From positions 6,510,001 to 6,574,000 of the forward strand of contig NC_069095.1 in NCBI RefSeq assembly GCF_947172395.1: a stretch of 64,000 nucleotides of DNA, in the 5' to 3' direction. Every line of letters begins with the position of its first letter. Position 1 is the first letter of the stretch. A program made the translations under genes and the position numbers. Positions 10,600 to 21,460 of this stretch are shown here, piece after piece. This DNA is from Bicyclus anynana. Its lineage: Eukaryota; Arthropoda; Insecta; Lepidoptera; Nymphalidae. Below the pieces are notes generated by a model, which had not been told where the DNA came from, made no database searches, and saw only the letters and a program-made list of their open reading frames with translations.

Positions 10600-11072
10600 C
10601 AGTGGGGGATTTACAAATTTGCCGCCAGTAGGCTATTGAATTTAGGCATACATATAGTTCGCAATCAATCTATACTAATATTATAAAGCTGAAGAGTTTG
10701 TTTGTTTGTTTGATTGAACGCGCTAATCTCAGGAACTACTGGTCCGATTTAAAAAAATATTTCAGTGTAAGATAGCCCATTTATCGAGGAAGGCTATATT
10801 ATCCCCGTATTCCTACGGGAACAGGAACCACGCGAGTAAAACCGCGCGGCGTCAGCTAGTGTGTCAATAAAATTGCAAGTTTTAATATTTTAGTAAGACT
10901 GTACAGGATGTACAGGACTAAAATATTAAAATGACTAATAAATTCTTAAAAAGATTCGTTACATTTTCTGTATTTCTGTAGAAGAAAAACTTTTTTGGGT
11001 CAAATTTGCCGGCCCCTAAAATCTGCCGCCCTAGGCTCCAGCCTACTTAGCCTACTGGTAAATCCACCACTG
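10600..11072. mobile_element. MITE with CAGTGGNGGATTTAC ends, interrupted by a mini-Helitron
   Basis: Left end CAGTGGGGGATTTAC, right end inverted CAGTGGTGGATTTAC. Interior motifs GCCGCCAGTAGGC and CTGCCGCCCTAGGC also appear at 13040-13080 and 62890-62935, so it is a dispersed family. A Helitron sits inside at 10669-10859. Confidence 0.65.
10669..10859 (+). mobile_element. Mini-Helitron, 191 bp, both ends intact
   Basis: Starts A|TCTATACTAATATTATAAAG and ends with a CCGCGCGGCGTC-type hairpin then CAGCTAG|T. Insertion between A and T with no target duplication fits rolling-circle transposition. It is the cleanest member of the family here. Confidence 0.8.
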
Positions 11073-11623
11073 GTCCAAAACGAACACACCTATAGAAAAA
11101 ATATAGCATACCAACAAACTCTGTTGGAAATTATGATGTAGACTGAAAAAAAAAGAAATATGTTACTCTTCAGAATTAAATTAAAATAAATTAAGACTAA
11201 GAATTAAAATAATAATAAAATCTAAATTTTAAGTAAATTAATAAATTATTATAACAAATCCACACCATCTAATTGTTCACAAGGTACCCATCCTCTGGAT
11301 ACTCCACCCAGGTAACCCTCTGGATGGCAAGACTTATCCTTTGTACGTATTCTTCAGTGTTTGAAAATAGGACTTATTATCAACATAAAATAATAAAATA
11401 TATTAATTTAGAGATGAAAGTTGCTTATTCTTTACAACTACTTATTATAATATTTTATTGACACAGATATAAAAGCAAAACTCTATGGAAAAAGTCCCAT
11501 TTGTTTTTTCGAGTGTTATCAACGAATTTGCCAGACTATAGCGTACATCTTTATCTTTATACATCAGGATTCGCGGGCCTCGCCCCTTGTTCTTTCTATT
11601 GCTAAAACGTTATATGTTCTATG
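11073..11623. other. No recognisable feature
   Basis: AT-rich sequence with poly-A and poly-T runs. I see no gene, repeat end or RNA signal. Confidence 0.4.
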
Positions 11624-11631
11624 GTTGGAAC

Positions 11632-12124
11632 CATAGCTGGGCACCGTTAATCAAATAGTTAACTTCGTTAGTCGATAATCCGCTACAAAAAAAGTTAGCT
11701 TCGTTAAACGTTAAAGCGTTACATTCCAGAAGAATTAACGCAAGTTAACGTTAATCGTTAATCCGTTAATATGACTGTGTAATATTACATTTTTATATCA
11801 TTGTGTGAGATCACCATTGAAAAAATAAGGATGAGCACTGGGAAATAGTGCCATAATTTGTTTTTTGTTGATTTTATCTATATTTAACATAAATATAGTA
11901 ATTTGTTGATCACTTTGAAAAAAAAATCAGTCATCATTTCTTACTTGTCTGAACCTGCTTTTCGCATCGCGCGGTAAATAGTAGGCATTGGATTAACGAT
12001 TAACGGACTTCTGCATATTAACGGAAGTTAACGTGTCCGTTAACATTTTATAAAGTTAACTTAAAAGTTAATCAAAATGTTAACTTCGTTAATTAACGGA
12101 TTAACGAGTTAATGTTCAGCTATG
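11632..12124. mobile_element. hAT-type MITE with 8-bp target duplication
   Basis: Flanked by GTTGGAAC on both sides (11624-11631 and 12125-12132). Ends are CATAGCTG and its inverse. Next to both ends the sequence is packed with TTAACG/CGTTAA motifs in both orientations. An 8-bp duplication and short inverted ends fit the hAT superfamily. No transposase is encoded. Confidence 0.8.
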
Positions 12125-12132
12125 GTTGGAAC

Positions 12133-12495
12133 TCAATAAAGTTATATGTATCACCAAATAACTGGTTATTTCCGTGTTTCGAATATTATGACGCAAGTGA
12201 GTATAAAATAGGTACGTGTATAATAATTAATTAATTGTACGAATATGTATTTGTTACTCCACAGTAGAACACTATCAATATTTTATCAGGTGGAGAGAAA
12301 ACGATCCGTGTAGGTATAACCGGATAAGGCCAGGGACAAATTTAATAAAACAAAGACTTGATAACAGGTTGATACTTGATTATGAGATGAATTTGTATTA
12401 CACTATCGGTCACACGTGGATTCGCCAGCGTGGAACTTTCTATATTTAAACGTTTTTTACTGGACTCTCAAGAAGGTTGATGTTTTTTATTGAAG
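12133..12495. other. No recognisable feature
   Basis: AT-rich sequence between the hAT MITE and a LINE fragment; nothing supportable seen. Confidence 0.4.
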
Positions 12496-12499
12496 GTAA

Positions 12500-12645
12500 A
12501 TCTAAGTCTCTACGGAGGTCGTTATTGCGTACAAACCACGGTGCGCCTGTGATTTGTCACAGAAACCGGTTTTGCAATGTTTGGAGCGGCTTTAGGGTCG
12601 TTTTGGGACGGTGGGCAAACACTACACTAGCGTAGGTTAAGATCG
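12500..12645 (-). pseudogene. Jockey-type LINE fragment (end of ORF2)
   Basis: About 146 bp closely matching 40483-40625 of the larger Jockey-type LINE in the same orientation, corresponding to the C-terminal part of its reverse transcriptase ORF. Shared stretches include GGACGGTGGGCAAACACTAC. No intact frame. Confidence 0.75.
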
Positions 12646-12706
12646 GAACGGGCAGTGCGTGTCTCTTTAATCAAATGTATCAGCTAATCTTATTATTATT
12701 ATCAGG

Positions 12707-13520
12707 CTAGCGGACGCCTGCGACTTAGTCCGCGTGGAATTCAGTTTTTCACAAATCCCGTGGGAACCATGGATTTTTTAAAAGTTAACACACAAAATAT
12801 TTCTAACTCCTGTTGAAAACGTACGAGCAATTCCACTGCGTCCAAAAACTGCTCATTCTCGCATAGAAGATGTGGATGGACAAACTGAAATGGTGGAAAA
12901 TAGAAAATGAAACGAGTTACAAGTTTGTCTGTTATGTTTTATTTGATAAAAAATAGAATTTGCAAAAACTGATACGAATCCAAAGCAATTTTTTTATTAC
13001 AAAATAAGAAAAATATAAAATTACCTATATAGAAAATACTTAGTGGCGGATTTTTAGGTTTACCGTCAGTAGGCTATAAATAGGTACATAGTACCTAAAT
13101 GTAAAGTATAAATACCTATAATGTAAAAGTAAAGTAATCGATAATAAAGCCAAAATATTTTTTTTTATTATTTATCTGTCTGTCTGTCCGTATTTTTTGT
13201 TGACCAGGTATCAAGCTGAAACTACTGAATAAATTCCAGTAAAATTTTTAACTACTGAATAAATTACATGATTTGAGACCATAATACGAAGGATACTTTG
13301 AAATATGTAGGTCGTAGGTGCCCGCTAGTCTGTAAATCACAAAGAGGAAATATTTGATTATTTGTTTACATTGAATAGGCTCCGTAACTACTGAACCAAT
13401 TTGAAAAAATTTTCACTGTTTGGAATCTACAGTATCCTCATGTGCTATAGTCAATATTTTATCCCCCTACTCCTACGGGCACGGAAACCACGCGGGTGAA
13501 ATCAGCGCGGCATCAGTTAG
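12707..13520. mobile_element. Cluster of Helitron ends and AT-rich filler
   Basis: Inverted Helitron 3' end at 12707 (CTAG then GCGGACGCCTGCGAC), another end near 13327 (GGTGCCCGCTAGT), and a GCGCGG-type end near 13515 (GCGCGGCATCAGTTAGT). A MITE end of the 10600 type lies at 13040-13075. No gene. Confidence 0.5.
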
Positions 13521-13611
13521 TTGGCAAATATTTTCGATCGTAACGTGCGTGACACGTGCGTAGTAGTAGTACGTACCTATTTAGGTACATCTGCAGTTCT
13601 CCTTTGTTTTT

Positions 13612-14450
13612 TGGAGTTTATTGGAGTTTACTCCTTAAGAATCGATTTTTATATATAAGGCGCCCGGTATGAGAAAAATCCGAGGGGTAAAACCAACTGA
13701 ACTAACGAAAAAGTGTCACGTTTTTGGTGCGCACCTTTAGTGCGCAACTTTCTAATTTAGCTGTGAGTGTATTGAGACGTACATAGGGTATGCTGTATAG
13801 GCGACTATACCTATATACTATATGTTATTGGGCTTGTTTGTTTAATGATTATATCATTGTAAGAGTAAAATATATAATGTGAAGTATATTATAAAGTCTA
13901 TTAGTTATTTTACAATTCTATACATTTAGTCTTCTTTAACATAAGTATTACTAAAGCCCTACTCGATGTGCACTGTTTACCAACAAAAAAAAGTGTGTAT
14001 GTTAAAAAAAACAAAAAGTTAGCTCGAAGCACGTCTCAATACTCGCGCCTTATAAGTGAAAGGTGCGCAACCGAGGTGCAGCAGGCCGCGGCGTGCGCAC
14101 CCGCCTACAGCGTGCACATGGGTGCGATGTGCAAGTTGTTGGCGGCACAGCGCACGGTGAAAGGTGCGCAGAATAGGTTGCGCACAAAAAACGTAACGCA
14201 TGTCATTTCATAACTTATTGGAGTTTACTCCTTAACAATCGATTTTTCATTTATACCCCTCGGTACGTTTTTTGTGCGCAACCTATTCTGCGCACCTTTC
14301 ACCGTACGTAGCCGCCATAGCGTGCACATGCCCAGCGCGTCCGCACGCACGTGCACGCTGTTGGCGGGCGCGCACGCAGCGCTGCACCTCGGTTGCGCAC
14401 CTTTCACTTTTCAGGCGTTGCTATTGAAAAGAGTAAACTCCATTCGTGCG
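13612..14450. mobile_element. Composite foldback element
   Basis: Bounded by GGAGTTTATTGGAGTTTACTCC at the left and GAGTAAACTCC inverted at the right. The core 14055-14408 is a large GC-rich inverted repeat: arms 14055-14082 and 14381-14408 are perfect inverses (AGTGAAAGGTGCGCAACCG...), and inner arms 14152-14195 and 14264-14308 match again. The motif TTACTCCTTAAxAATCGATTTTT occurs at both 13625 and 14225. Open frames here are by-products of the arms. Confidence 0.6.
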
Positions 14451-14846
14451 ACGGAGCTGACACACTTTTTTTTTTTATTTTAATTACTCTGACGGACTCC
14501 TAAAAAGAGGAGGTTCTACGTTTGGCTCTATAAATGTTTTTCTATTATTTGATTTTAAGGATATTCATGTTTTTATTACAGCGGTTTTTGAAAGTATCAC
14601 AGGAACTTTGTAATTTAAAAGGCTTTAATTAAAACACGAATTCAAACTGATCAGAAGATAGCACATAATACGATGCTATTTTTCACTTTTCAGGGTAGGT
14701 TATTTTTGTGTTGGAAGTCGGTTGTATTTTTTTTATTAAAATTTTTTGATCTTATATTATGCCTATATTATTGTAACCATCTGGGGGGGGGGGGGAGTGG
14801 GTATCAAAAGCCCGGTGGTCCTTTGTCGCCGTGCTGGCTGTGTTAG
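14409..14846. other. 3' flank of the orphan moricin exon; poly-G tract
   Basis: No gene. Contains a homopolymer of about 14 G at 14783-14796 and a repeat tail (AAGAGGAGGTTCTACG, 14505) related to the one inverted near 45050. Confidence 0.4.
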
Positions 14847-14999
14847 TTAATGTATTTGAGCGCCTGTGCCGATGTGCTTATTGGGATATCCGTGAGGAGG
14901 GTTTAGGGCGTTCGGGCCGTGTGGCTCTTCCTTAGTTGTGAAGTGCTTGTATAACTCGTGGCCGGTGCCAGCAGCGTTCACTGCACTTATGCCATATTT
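14847..14999 (-). CDS. Orphan moricin-type second exon with 50-codon extended tail (M1)
   Basis: On the minus strand TTTTTTTTTCAG is followed by a phase-0 frame of 50 codons and a TAA stop. The first ~20 residues (KYGISAVNAAGTGHELYKHF) match the C-terminal half of GG-type moricins such as M2. They continue into a Pro/His/Asn/Gly-rich tail (key pieces EEPHGPN, PPHGYPN, GTGAQIH) that usual moricins lack. No matching first exon was found between here and M2. M2's first exon, 8.3 kb upstream on the same strand, is phase compatible, so this may be an alternative last exon of M2. Alternatively it is the survivor of a gene whose first exon was lost. The intact frame and acceptor argue against long neutral decay. 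Confidence 0.6.
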   Translation of the reverse strand, partial: KYGISAVNAAGTGHELYKHFTTKEEPHGPNALNPPHGYPNKHIGTGAQIH

Positions 15000-15066
15000 C
15001 TGAAAAAAAAAATGAAAATATTGAAAACCTCCGAAGGTCATGACATTATTTATTACACTCTCGATC

Positions 15067-15357
15067 AAGTCACACTGCTGAGCTCGAGTCGCCACTCAGA
15101 ATAAGAGAGGTTAGGGCAATAGTCCACCACGCAGGCACATTGCGAATTGGCAGACTGATACACGCAGAGAATTAAGAAAATTTTCTGGTATGCAGGTTTC
15201 TTTACGATGTTTTTCCTGCACCATTTGAGACACGTGATACTTAATTTCTTGAAATACACAACTGCAAAGTTGGAGGTGCATGCCCCGGACCGGATTCGAA
15301 CCCACATTTTCCCCTCCGGAATCGAGGCAAAGGTCATGTCCACTGCGCTATCACGGC
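15067..15357 (-). mobile_element. SINE-A, inverted, near full length
   Basis: From the TCACACTGCTGAGCTCGAG tail region to ATCACGGCTCT. Lies directly 5' (minus sense) of the orphan exon's acceptor. Confidence 0.8.
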
Positions 15358-15500
15358 TCTCTTATACCCAGTTTACTAAAGTACCTATTACATACATATT
15401 TTCGCAAGTATAAGTAGTTGGTAAAGTGATCATACACCACAGTGTAGTCTTATCACTATATTTATAAAAAAAGAAAAAAATGGGTGTATGAAATTGTTTA

Positions 15501-16165
15501 GGCTGGTTTTACAGTCACGCTGATAAGACGCTGACCGTCGACGCTAACAGACGAAATATATGAACACCTAGGGAGCGTTTCAGAATAACGGATGATGACG
15601 GTTTTTTAAACTATATACATATAAATTAAGAGTATAATAGTAAAGCAATTTTGTAAAAGGAACAGGGTATCTGCGATCATTACTTTCGGAGCTACAGGGA
15701 TTTAAAGAGTCAGATTTTCGGCGCTGCCGCGGATCCCTGAAAAACGCCCCATACAAAATGGCACGAACTAATGACGTCGTAGGCAATGTAATGATCGTTA
15801 GATTTGTATGTGCGTTCAAACAAAATTACTAATATCTTTGTTATTTGTTCGTTTATGTTTATAGTTCATTTAATAAAAAATGTCATATTTAATGTAAGGA
15901 AGCTAAAACTGTATGAATTTTCATCTAATTACGATAAAATATTTTTAATAGATTTTGAAATTTTATAATCTCATTTATTTTGCAAATATACAGACAATCT
16001 TTGCTTTTTATGTATAAATTAGTTAACATTGACCCTATTTACCCGAATGTATCATAAAAATCAATATATTCAAACCTAGTCATCATCCCCTTAGTTCGGC
16101 GCGCTACGCGCTGAGCCATCAGCGCCGACGGTCAGCGTCCGGTCAGCGTGACTGTAAAACCTGCC
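15501..16165. mobile_element. TTAA-type MITE, 665 bp, about 40-bp inverted ends
   Basis: Left GGCTGGTTTTACAGTCACGC and right, inverted, GGCAGGTTTTACAGTCACGC, each running into ACGCTGACCGTCG. Flanks are TTTA (left) and TTAA (right), consistent with a once-perfect TTAA duplication as in piggyBac-type elements. The interior recurs in opposite orientation at 36690-37061 and 47470-47945. No transposase is visible. Confidence 0.75.
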
Positions 16166-16322
16166 TTAATTGATAGTGTAGACTGTAGGTGTATCATTAA
16201 CGCTTGATAATAAATGTTAGTAAAGGTCGGAGATCATTACCCGCGAAGTAGAGTGAGTGTGACGTGGTACAAAAAACATTATTATGTTAGAACTACTAAC
16301 TGCTTGGAGTTTTGTTTTGCAG

Positions 16323-16865
16323 CAGTGGCGTAGCAAGTGGGTGGAGGGGGGGGCGATAGGCGCCATTCGAAAGGGCGCAGCAGCAAGCGTCACGATTGCA
16401 ATAATTGAATATATAATAATATTAATTCGTGATCGCTGTAACAGCTGCAAAATTTAAATCTGCAGTAATGTTGGGCTCGCTCGGTTGGCCATTTCTTCTC
16501 ATAATATACCCTTTCATAGCAGCAACAATAAAGTGTTCAATACAAAAAAGGTCCGTTAAATAAAATAATTTAATTTTAAAGTAATAATTTAAATAGGAGG
16601 GAAATCAAATGTTATGTAAGTAGTTGCCGACAGAAGAGGCGTTGGTCACAGAAAGAAGTCTTGGTTGAACAGGAGGAAGAATGTTAGGGAGTGGACCTAC
16701 TGCAAGCTTATTATTTACCCTCGCGAAAAATAAAGAAGAGTTTACGAAACTGATTGCCAATCTTTGCTAATGGGAAATGTACTCGATAAAGAAAGAAAAT
16801 AAGAGGGGGGTTTTGGGATAATTTCCAGGCTACCACAGGCGGCGAACACCCTCGCTACGCCACTG
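16323..16865. mobile_element. MITE with CAGTGGCGTAGC ends
   Basis: CAGTGGCGTAGCAAG at the left and CTACGCCACTG at the right form about 11-bp inverted ends. The interior has a G-run (16348-16355) and no coding capacity. No clear target duplication was seen. Confidence 0.6.
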
Positions 16866-16905
16866 CGTTACGCGCATACAATATACGTGCAATATACGCA
16901 TTTAC

Positions 16906-17206
16906 GTCATAGCCCAGTGATGACCTCTGACTCCGATTCCGAAAGGGTGTAGGTTCGAATCCGGTCCGGTGCACCTCTAACTTTTCAGTTGTGTGCATTT
17001 TAAGAAATTAAATAACGGTGAAATAAAAACATCGTGAGGAAATCTGCGTACCAGAGAATTTTCTTAATTCTCTGCGTGTGTGAAGTCTGCCAATCCACAT
17101 TTGGCCAGCGTGGCGGACTATTGACTTTATCCCTCTCATTCTGAGAGGAGACTCGAGCTCAACAGTGAGCCGAATACGGGTTGTTGATGATGATGATGAT
17201 TTAATT
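16906..17206 (+). mobile_element. SINE-A, near full length with (GAT)n tail
   Basis: From CATAGCCCAGTGATG (A box with a small deletion) to GGGTTGTTGATGATGATGATGAT. B box GGTTCGAATCC intact. Confidence 0.85.
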
Positions 17207-17284
17207 AGAATATATATCTACATTTATAATTTTCATTATCTCTCTAAAATTAAAAAAAATAATCTTACTATAACTTTTGCTGTT

Positions 17285-17422
17285 GTTTTAGCAGTTTTAG
17301 TTGCGCTACTCCTCGTGAGTTTGGGTTTGGCGTGTGTTCCAGAAACTATGACCATAATGGTCAAAATCACCAGAAAGAAGTACAATGTCTTCATAATTGA
17401 TCACTTGGTCACACTCGACTAA
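17285..17422 (+). CDS. Unassigned hydrophobic open frame, possible exon
   Basis: Just after TTTTGCTGTTGTTTTAG (acceptor-like) an open frame encodes a strongly hydrophobic segment (VLVALLLVSLGLACVPE) then about 28 mixed residues (TMTIMVKITRKKYNVF...) before TAA. It could be a small secreted or membrane-protein exon or a chance frame. No partner exon or homology recognised. Confidence 0.2.
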   Translation, partial: VLAVLVALLLVSLGLACVPETMTIMVKITRKKYNVFIIDHLVTLD

Positions 17423-17885
17423 ATCGCACACAATCTGGACTGATACTATAATGTGTACCATATTTTGCTTTTATAATATATATCTACGTTTTATAACATA
17501 GTTATGAATATCGTACATTGTAGTGCAGGGTTTTTTGTTAATTTATTTATTGTACGTTCTGTATAGGTAGTATTTTTAAATACGTTATTAATATTATGTT
17601 TCTCACATGTAACGTATGATGTATTTTTAAAGTAATAATGAATCGTCTACTAAATCCTTTTTTAATATAAGCGATAAAAAATAGTCACTTATAATAAAAT
17701 CTTATATTAATTTTTATTCATATAAAATAATTTATAGATAGTTTGTGGTATTGTAGGAGGATCTACTGAAACGATATAAAACGAAAAGAAAGTCACGTTA
17801 TTTGTGAGTATCATAGGTTATGTTTTATTCCCATATTCTGACGGGAACGGGAACTACGCGTGTGAAACCGCAGGGTATTTCTTAT
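17423..17885. other. No recognisable gene
   Basis: AT-rich, with a Helitron-derived stretch near 17820-17875 (TCTGACGGGAACGGGAACTAC). Nothing else supportable. Confidence 0.4.
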
Positions 17886-18020
17886 TCTATACTAATATTA
17901 AGAAGTACCTAGGTAAAGTTCAAGTTAGTAAATTGTTTTACCAATAGAAAGCAATGTTCTTTGTGAATGTCACAGCCCCGCGTCGAATTTGACGCGGTTG
18001 AAGCCACGGGCGTCTTCTAG
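17886..18020 (+). mobile_element. Mini-Helitron, about 135 bp
   Basis: Starts TCTATACTAATATTAAG, ends with GACGCGG...GGGCGTCTTCTAG|T. Confidence 0.6.
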
Positions 18021-19526
18021 TAATTAATCTATATATATAAAAATTAATTGCTGTTCGTTAGTCTCGCTAAAACTCGAGAACGGCTGAACGGATTTATCTT
18101 ATCTTGGTCTTGAAATGTTCGTGGAGGTATAGGGAAGGTTTTAAAGGTAAGATAAATTAGTATAATTGCCGGGAATACCATAAAAACAACCCTTTTCTAT
18201 TTCCCATACAAACTTTTAAGAGTCAAGCGGTAGGGGTAGGGTAGGGGTAGAGGTATAGAAGGGTAGATTAGGGATAGAGAATAAGTGCACTTATGTCAAA
18301 ACGAAGCTTGACCGGGACCGCTCGTAATCATATAAAAATATTTAATATTCTTTTGAGGCACTAGTTTTTTTTAAAATATATCAGTAATTAGTAACGGTAG
18401 TGCGCAACAATCATACTCGTAGTTACGCATCCTCCGCGAATTTGTTATAATTCTTGTTTTTAGGGTTTAGACGACGTGATGGAAAAACGGATTAAGAAAG
18501 TTTATACTTCTTTTGGGTATAGACGAATTATTATAATAATTTATATTATTGTCTCATAGTCCGATGGTTACGGTAGATATGCCAATAAAAGTGAATACAC
18601 TTGCTTTGAAAATGAATAGCAGTTCGTACCTACGTAAGTAGTAAAATCAAAATCTGAATCAACTATACCTACATTTGCCATTACATCATACTGTACTTTT
18701 AGCAGACTCAGAAGTGGATTACAAAAATAAGAAATCTATGTCGAACAAAGGTTATAATTCACAACATTTGTCAGGACAACTAACACACTTCCCTTTTCCA
18801 CTCAAGTCACTCTCCCCGCCTCATAAGTAACCCATAAAGAATTAAACAACAAGAAATGTAGACGGCTCGAACGCCACGAACACACTGAAGCCGACCGTAC
18901 GACGAGCGCCATATATCGCAAGTCGTTCCCGCCAATCGATAACTACCCCTCTCGAACTCCCCACTCTTTACGGAAACAAATCGCGTCACCTGACCATATT
19001 CGACTCACACTACTATTTTCTACAGTACGTACTCGATCATATGACGTAAAGAAAATATGTACGTACTTACCTACAATGTACGGAACCCTTGGTGGACGTC
19101 GGATTCACACATGTCAGGTGGTTGACCTGACTCGAACCCTGGACCCGTACTATTATATCATACTAAACTGAAAGGGATATAATATTGAATCCCAATGGAT
19201 ACCCCTATAAATTCAGTAAATATCGGTCCCCAATTTGATCCAGGATTGATTCCAAAGCTCCTATTTTCGAGGGAGTTCGCAATATTTTTTTATATTGTGT
19301 AGTAGGTACGAAATCCCTAAACGACGTTCTTACTGAACTAATAAAACGATTTCATAAAACCCGTATGTAAATTAAAGGTGATTTCTGTGGAAAATCCGAA
19401 TTAAAAATGTTAAATAGTTTAATTATCTATATTTCTACATATTTTATTGGGTTTCTTGGCTACCTAGCGAGGATAATTTAAAAACAGTGGTTTTCCGTAA
19501 GTGGTCCTAGAGAATTAAGCCCTCAT
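18021..19526. other. Repeat-derived and unassigned sequence
   Basis: 18030-18160 resembles an interspersed repeat (CTCGCTAAAACTCGAGAACGG). 18700-18860 matches 56800-57010 in inverse orientation (CCACTCAAGTCACTCTCCCC versus GGGAAGAGTGACTTGAGTGG), so it is another dispersed element. The rest is unassigned; no gene. Confidence 0.45.
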
Positions 19527-20098
19527 TCGCAAGAGAGTTTTTAACGGACGATAAAAAAGCGCTCAAATGAACTTGTAGTATGAAGTTAAATGAAGATCTA
19601 TTTCCAACGCCCAAAATTTAAAATGCAACACTGTTCGAAAAAAGACGTTTTGTTTTAAAAACGTTATCGTGTGAACATATTATATATATATCTTAGAGTA
19701 TGTTGTACCTATGAATTATTGGATATCTGTAACTAAGAAGTGTACATAATATTTAAAAATTGTGAAAGTTGTGAAAATTTTTTAATAGCTAAGCATTAAC
19801 CTAATTTATCCATGTAATTAAATGTAAGCATGAATTTAATGTATTAGCGGTTGATTTTCCTTAATAAATAAATAAATCAATATACTTAGGAATGCATTTG
19901 TATTTTTTTTTATTCTACAAAAAATATATTGTTAATGATAAAAAAATAATAAACAAAAAGAGAACAGAAAAACAAAGAACAATCATTAGCGGGTAGTAAG
20001 ATAAATATCATAATTATAGTGTGAGTATACCGCTGCCGCGACGCTACAGAGTTGTATTTGAAATCTTTTTTAACGTTCGTTAAAAAACTCTCGTGCGA
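19527..20098. mobile_element. MITE, about 570 bp, TCGCANGAGAGTTTTT ends
   Basis: Left TCGCAAGAGAGTTTTTAACG and right, inverted, TCGCACGAGAGTTTTTTAACG. AT-rich interior without coding potential. Confidence 0.65.
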
Positions 20099-20244
20099 TT
20101 GACAGCCAAGGATAGGGTATAAGTTATAGAATACTCCGTTTTACTGAATATTAAAATACCTTATCATGCATACCTAACTATTTTACGTGGATATATAGAT
20201 ACTTAGGTAAGTGGTGATGCTTTTAAGGGAGTGTGGTTCTTATT

Positions 20245-20635
20245 TATACAGGAAGAAAATTTTTTTAGTGCGGATATTTTTATATTTTGTACATAAACAA
20301 AATTTAATGATCACGTATTTTTTCTTTTTTTTTTTAACTCAAAAATAACAAAATTATCGTTAGCTAAAGTTATTTACTTTTGAACAGAATTTTAGGGTCA
20401 CCCTATTGTGCGTTTATTTTATTTTCGTTTGATACCTAAAGGACGTCACCAGATCACTTTTAAGCTGAATATATCTTGTTTAGTAATAATATGTACATTA
20501 TTTTGTTATTTTAGAGACATAAATTAAAAAAAAAATTACATAAAATGTATCGAACTGTTTGTAGATTTATATTCTATTAATGATACAGAACCACGAAAAA
20601 AAATATCCGCACTAAAGACCGAATCACCCTGTATA
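20245..20635. mobile_element. MITE with TATACAGG ends
   Basis: TATACAGG at the left and CCTGTATA at the right. Next to the ends is a perfect inverted TTTAGTGCGGATATTTTT. The termini resemble those of Tc1/mariner-type short elements. Confidence 0.6.
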
Positions 20636-20655
20636 AAACGTTTATAAACAACTTT

Positions 20656-20765
20656 TGGACTAGGTGAAGCTTCGCTTTGACGTACCAGAAAGCTAAATCG
20701 CTTGACGGTACGTCTTTGTTGGTAGGGTAGTAACTAGCCACGGCCAAAACCTCCCACAAACCCAA
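20656..20765 (-). mobile_element. SINE-B fragment
   Basis: Inverted middle part of SINE-B (TAAATCGCTTGACGGTACGTC, CTAGCCACGGCC). Head and tail are missing. Confidence 0.7.
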
Positions 20766-21000
20766 ACTTATGTGCACTTCTTCCCTATCCCTTCCCTACT
20801 AACCTACTTCTACCCAAAATAGACTGATGAAATTAAACATCTCAAAAAAGTTCAAATAATTTATTAACATAATAACACGAACAAACTTATAACTAAGTAA
20901 ATATTTATATAAAATAAGGTATTGTTTTTCTACTTTTTCAAGACGGCTTAGCTTAGTATGCAGTATATAATGTGTAGACAAACGTAGGGAGTTGCTAATC

Positions 21001-21334
21001 GTATAAGATCCGGCATTAGAAATATATAAATTACATTACTTAACTGTTTATATCTGGCAACTCCACAGTTGAAGTGTGGAAGCAGGCAACCTTTGCTTTT
21101 TGAATTCTTTTGGGTCTATTCTTTTAACTACGATTTTTTTTAACTAACCAATGATGAAAGGAGATTAAACGAATAAAAAAAATATAATAATTTAATACTA
21201 TTCCTCCGCAATTTAACTAGGCAACCCTTGTGCAATGTGTTATATTATTATTTATACAATATTTTTTATTATTTATTTCATAACCCAAATGAATAACAGA
21301 TGAGGGTTTATATTTATTATGCCGGATCTCATAC
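21001..21334. mobile_element. MITE with GTATAAGATCCGGCAT ends
   Basis: GTATAAGATCCGGCATTA at the left and GCCGGATCTCATAC at the right are inverse with one mismatch. No coding content. Confidence 0.55.
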
Positions 21335-21460
21335 TATAAGTAACGATTTGATAAACGGGTTTGGTTGTTATAAGAGTAAGTCTCTTTCTTTATCACTTTA
21401 GATAGTATATAACGTTTCAGCTTTTACGTTCCTTTAAGTTAACACACACAAAAGTATTAC

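Noticed and set aside
13968..14483. Four overlapping small frames on both strands
   Set aside because: All arise from the two arms of the GC-rich foldback element and mirror each other.
14783..14796. Poly-G tract as a possible regulatory G-quadruplex
   Set aside because: It is a single homopolymer with no other G-runs near and could be a repeat-length or sequencing artefact; no support for function.
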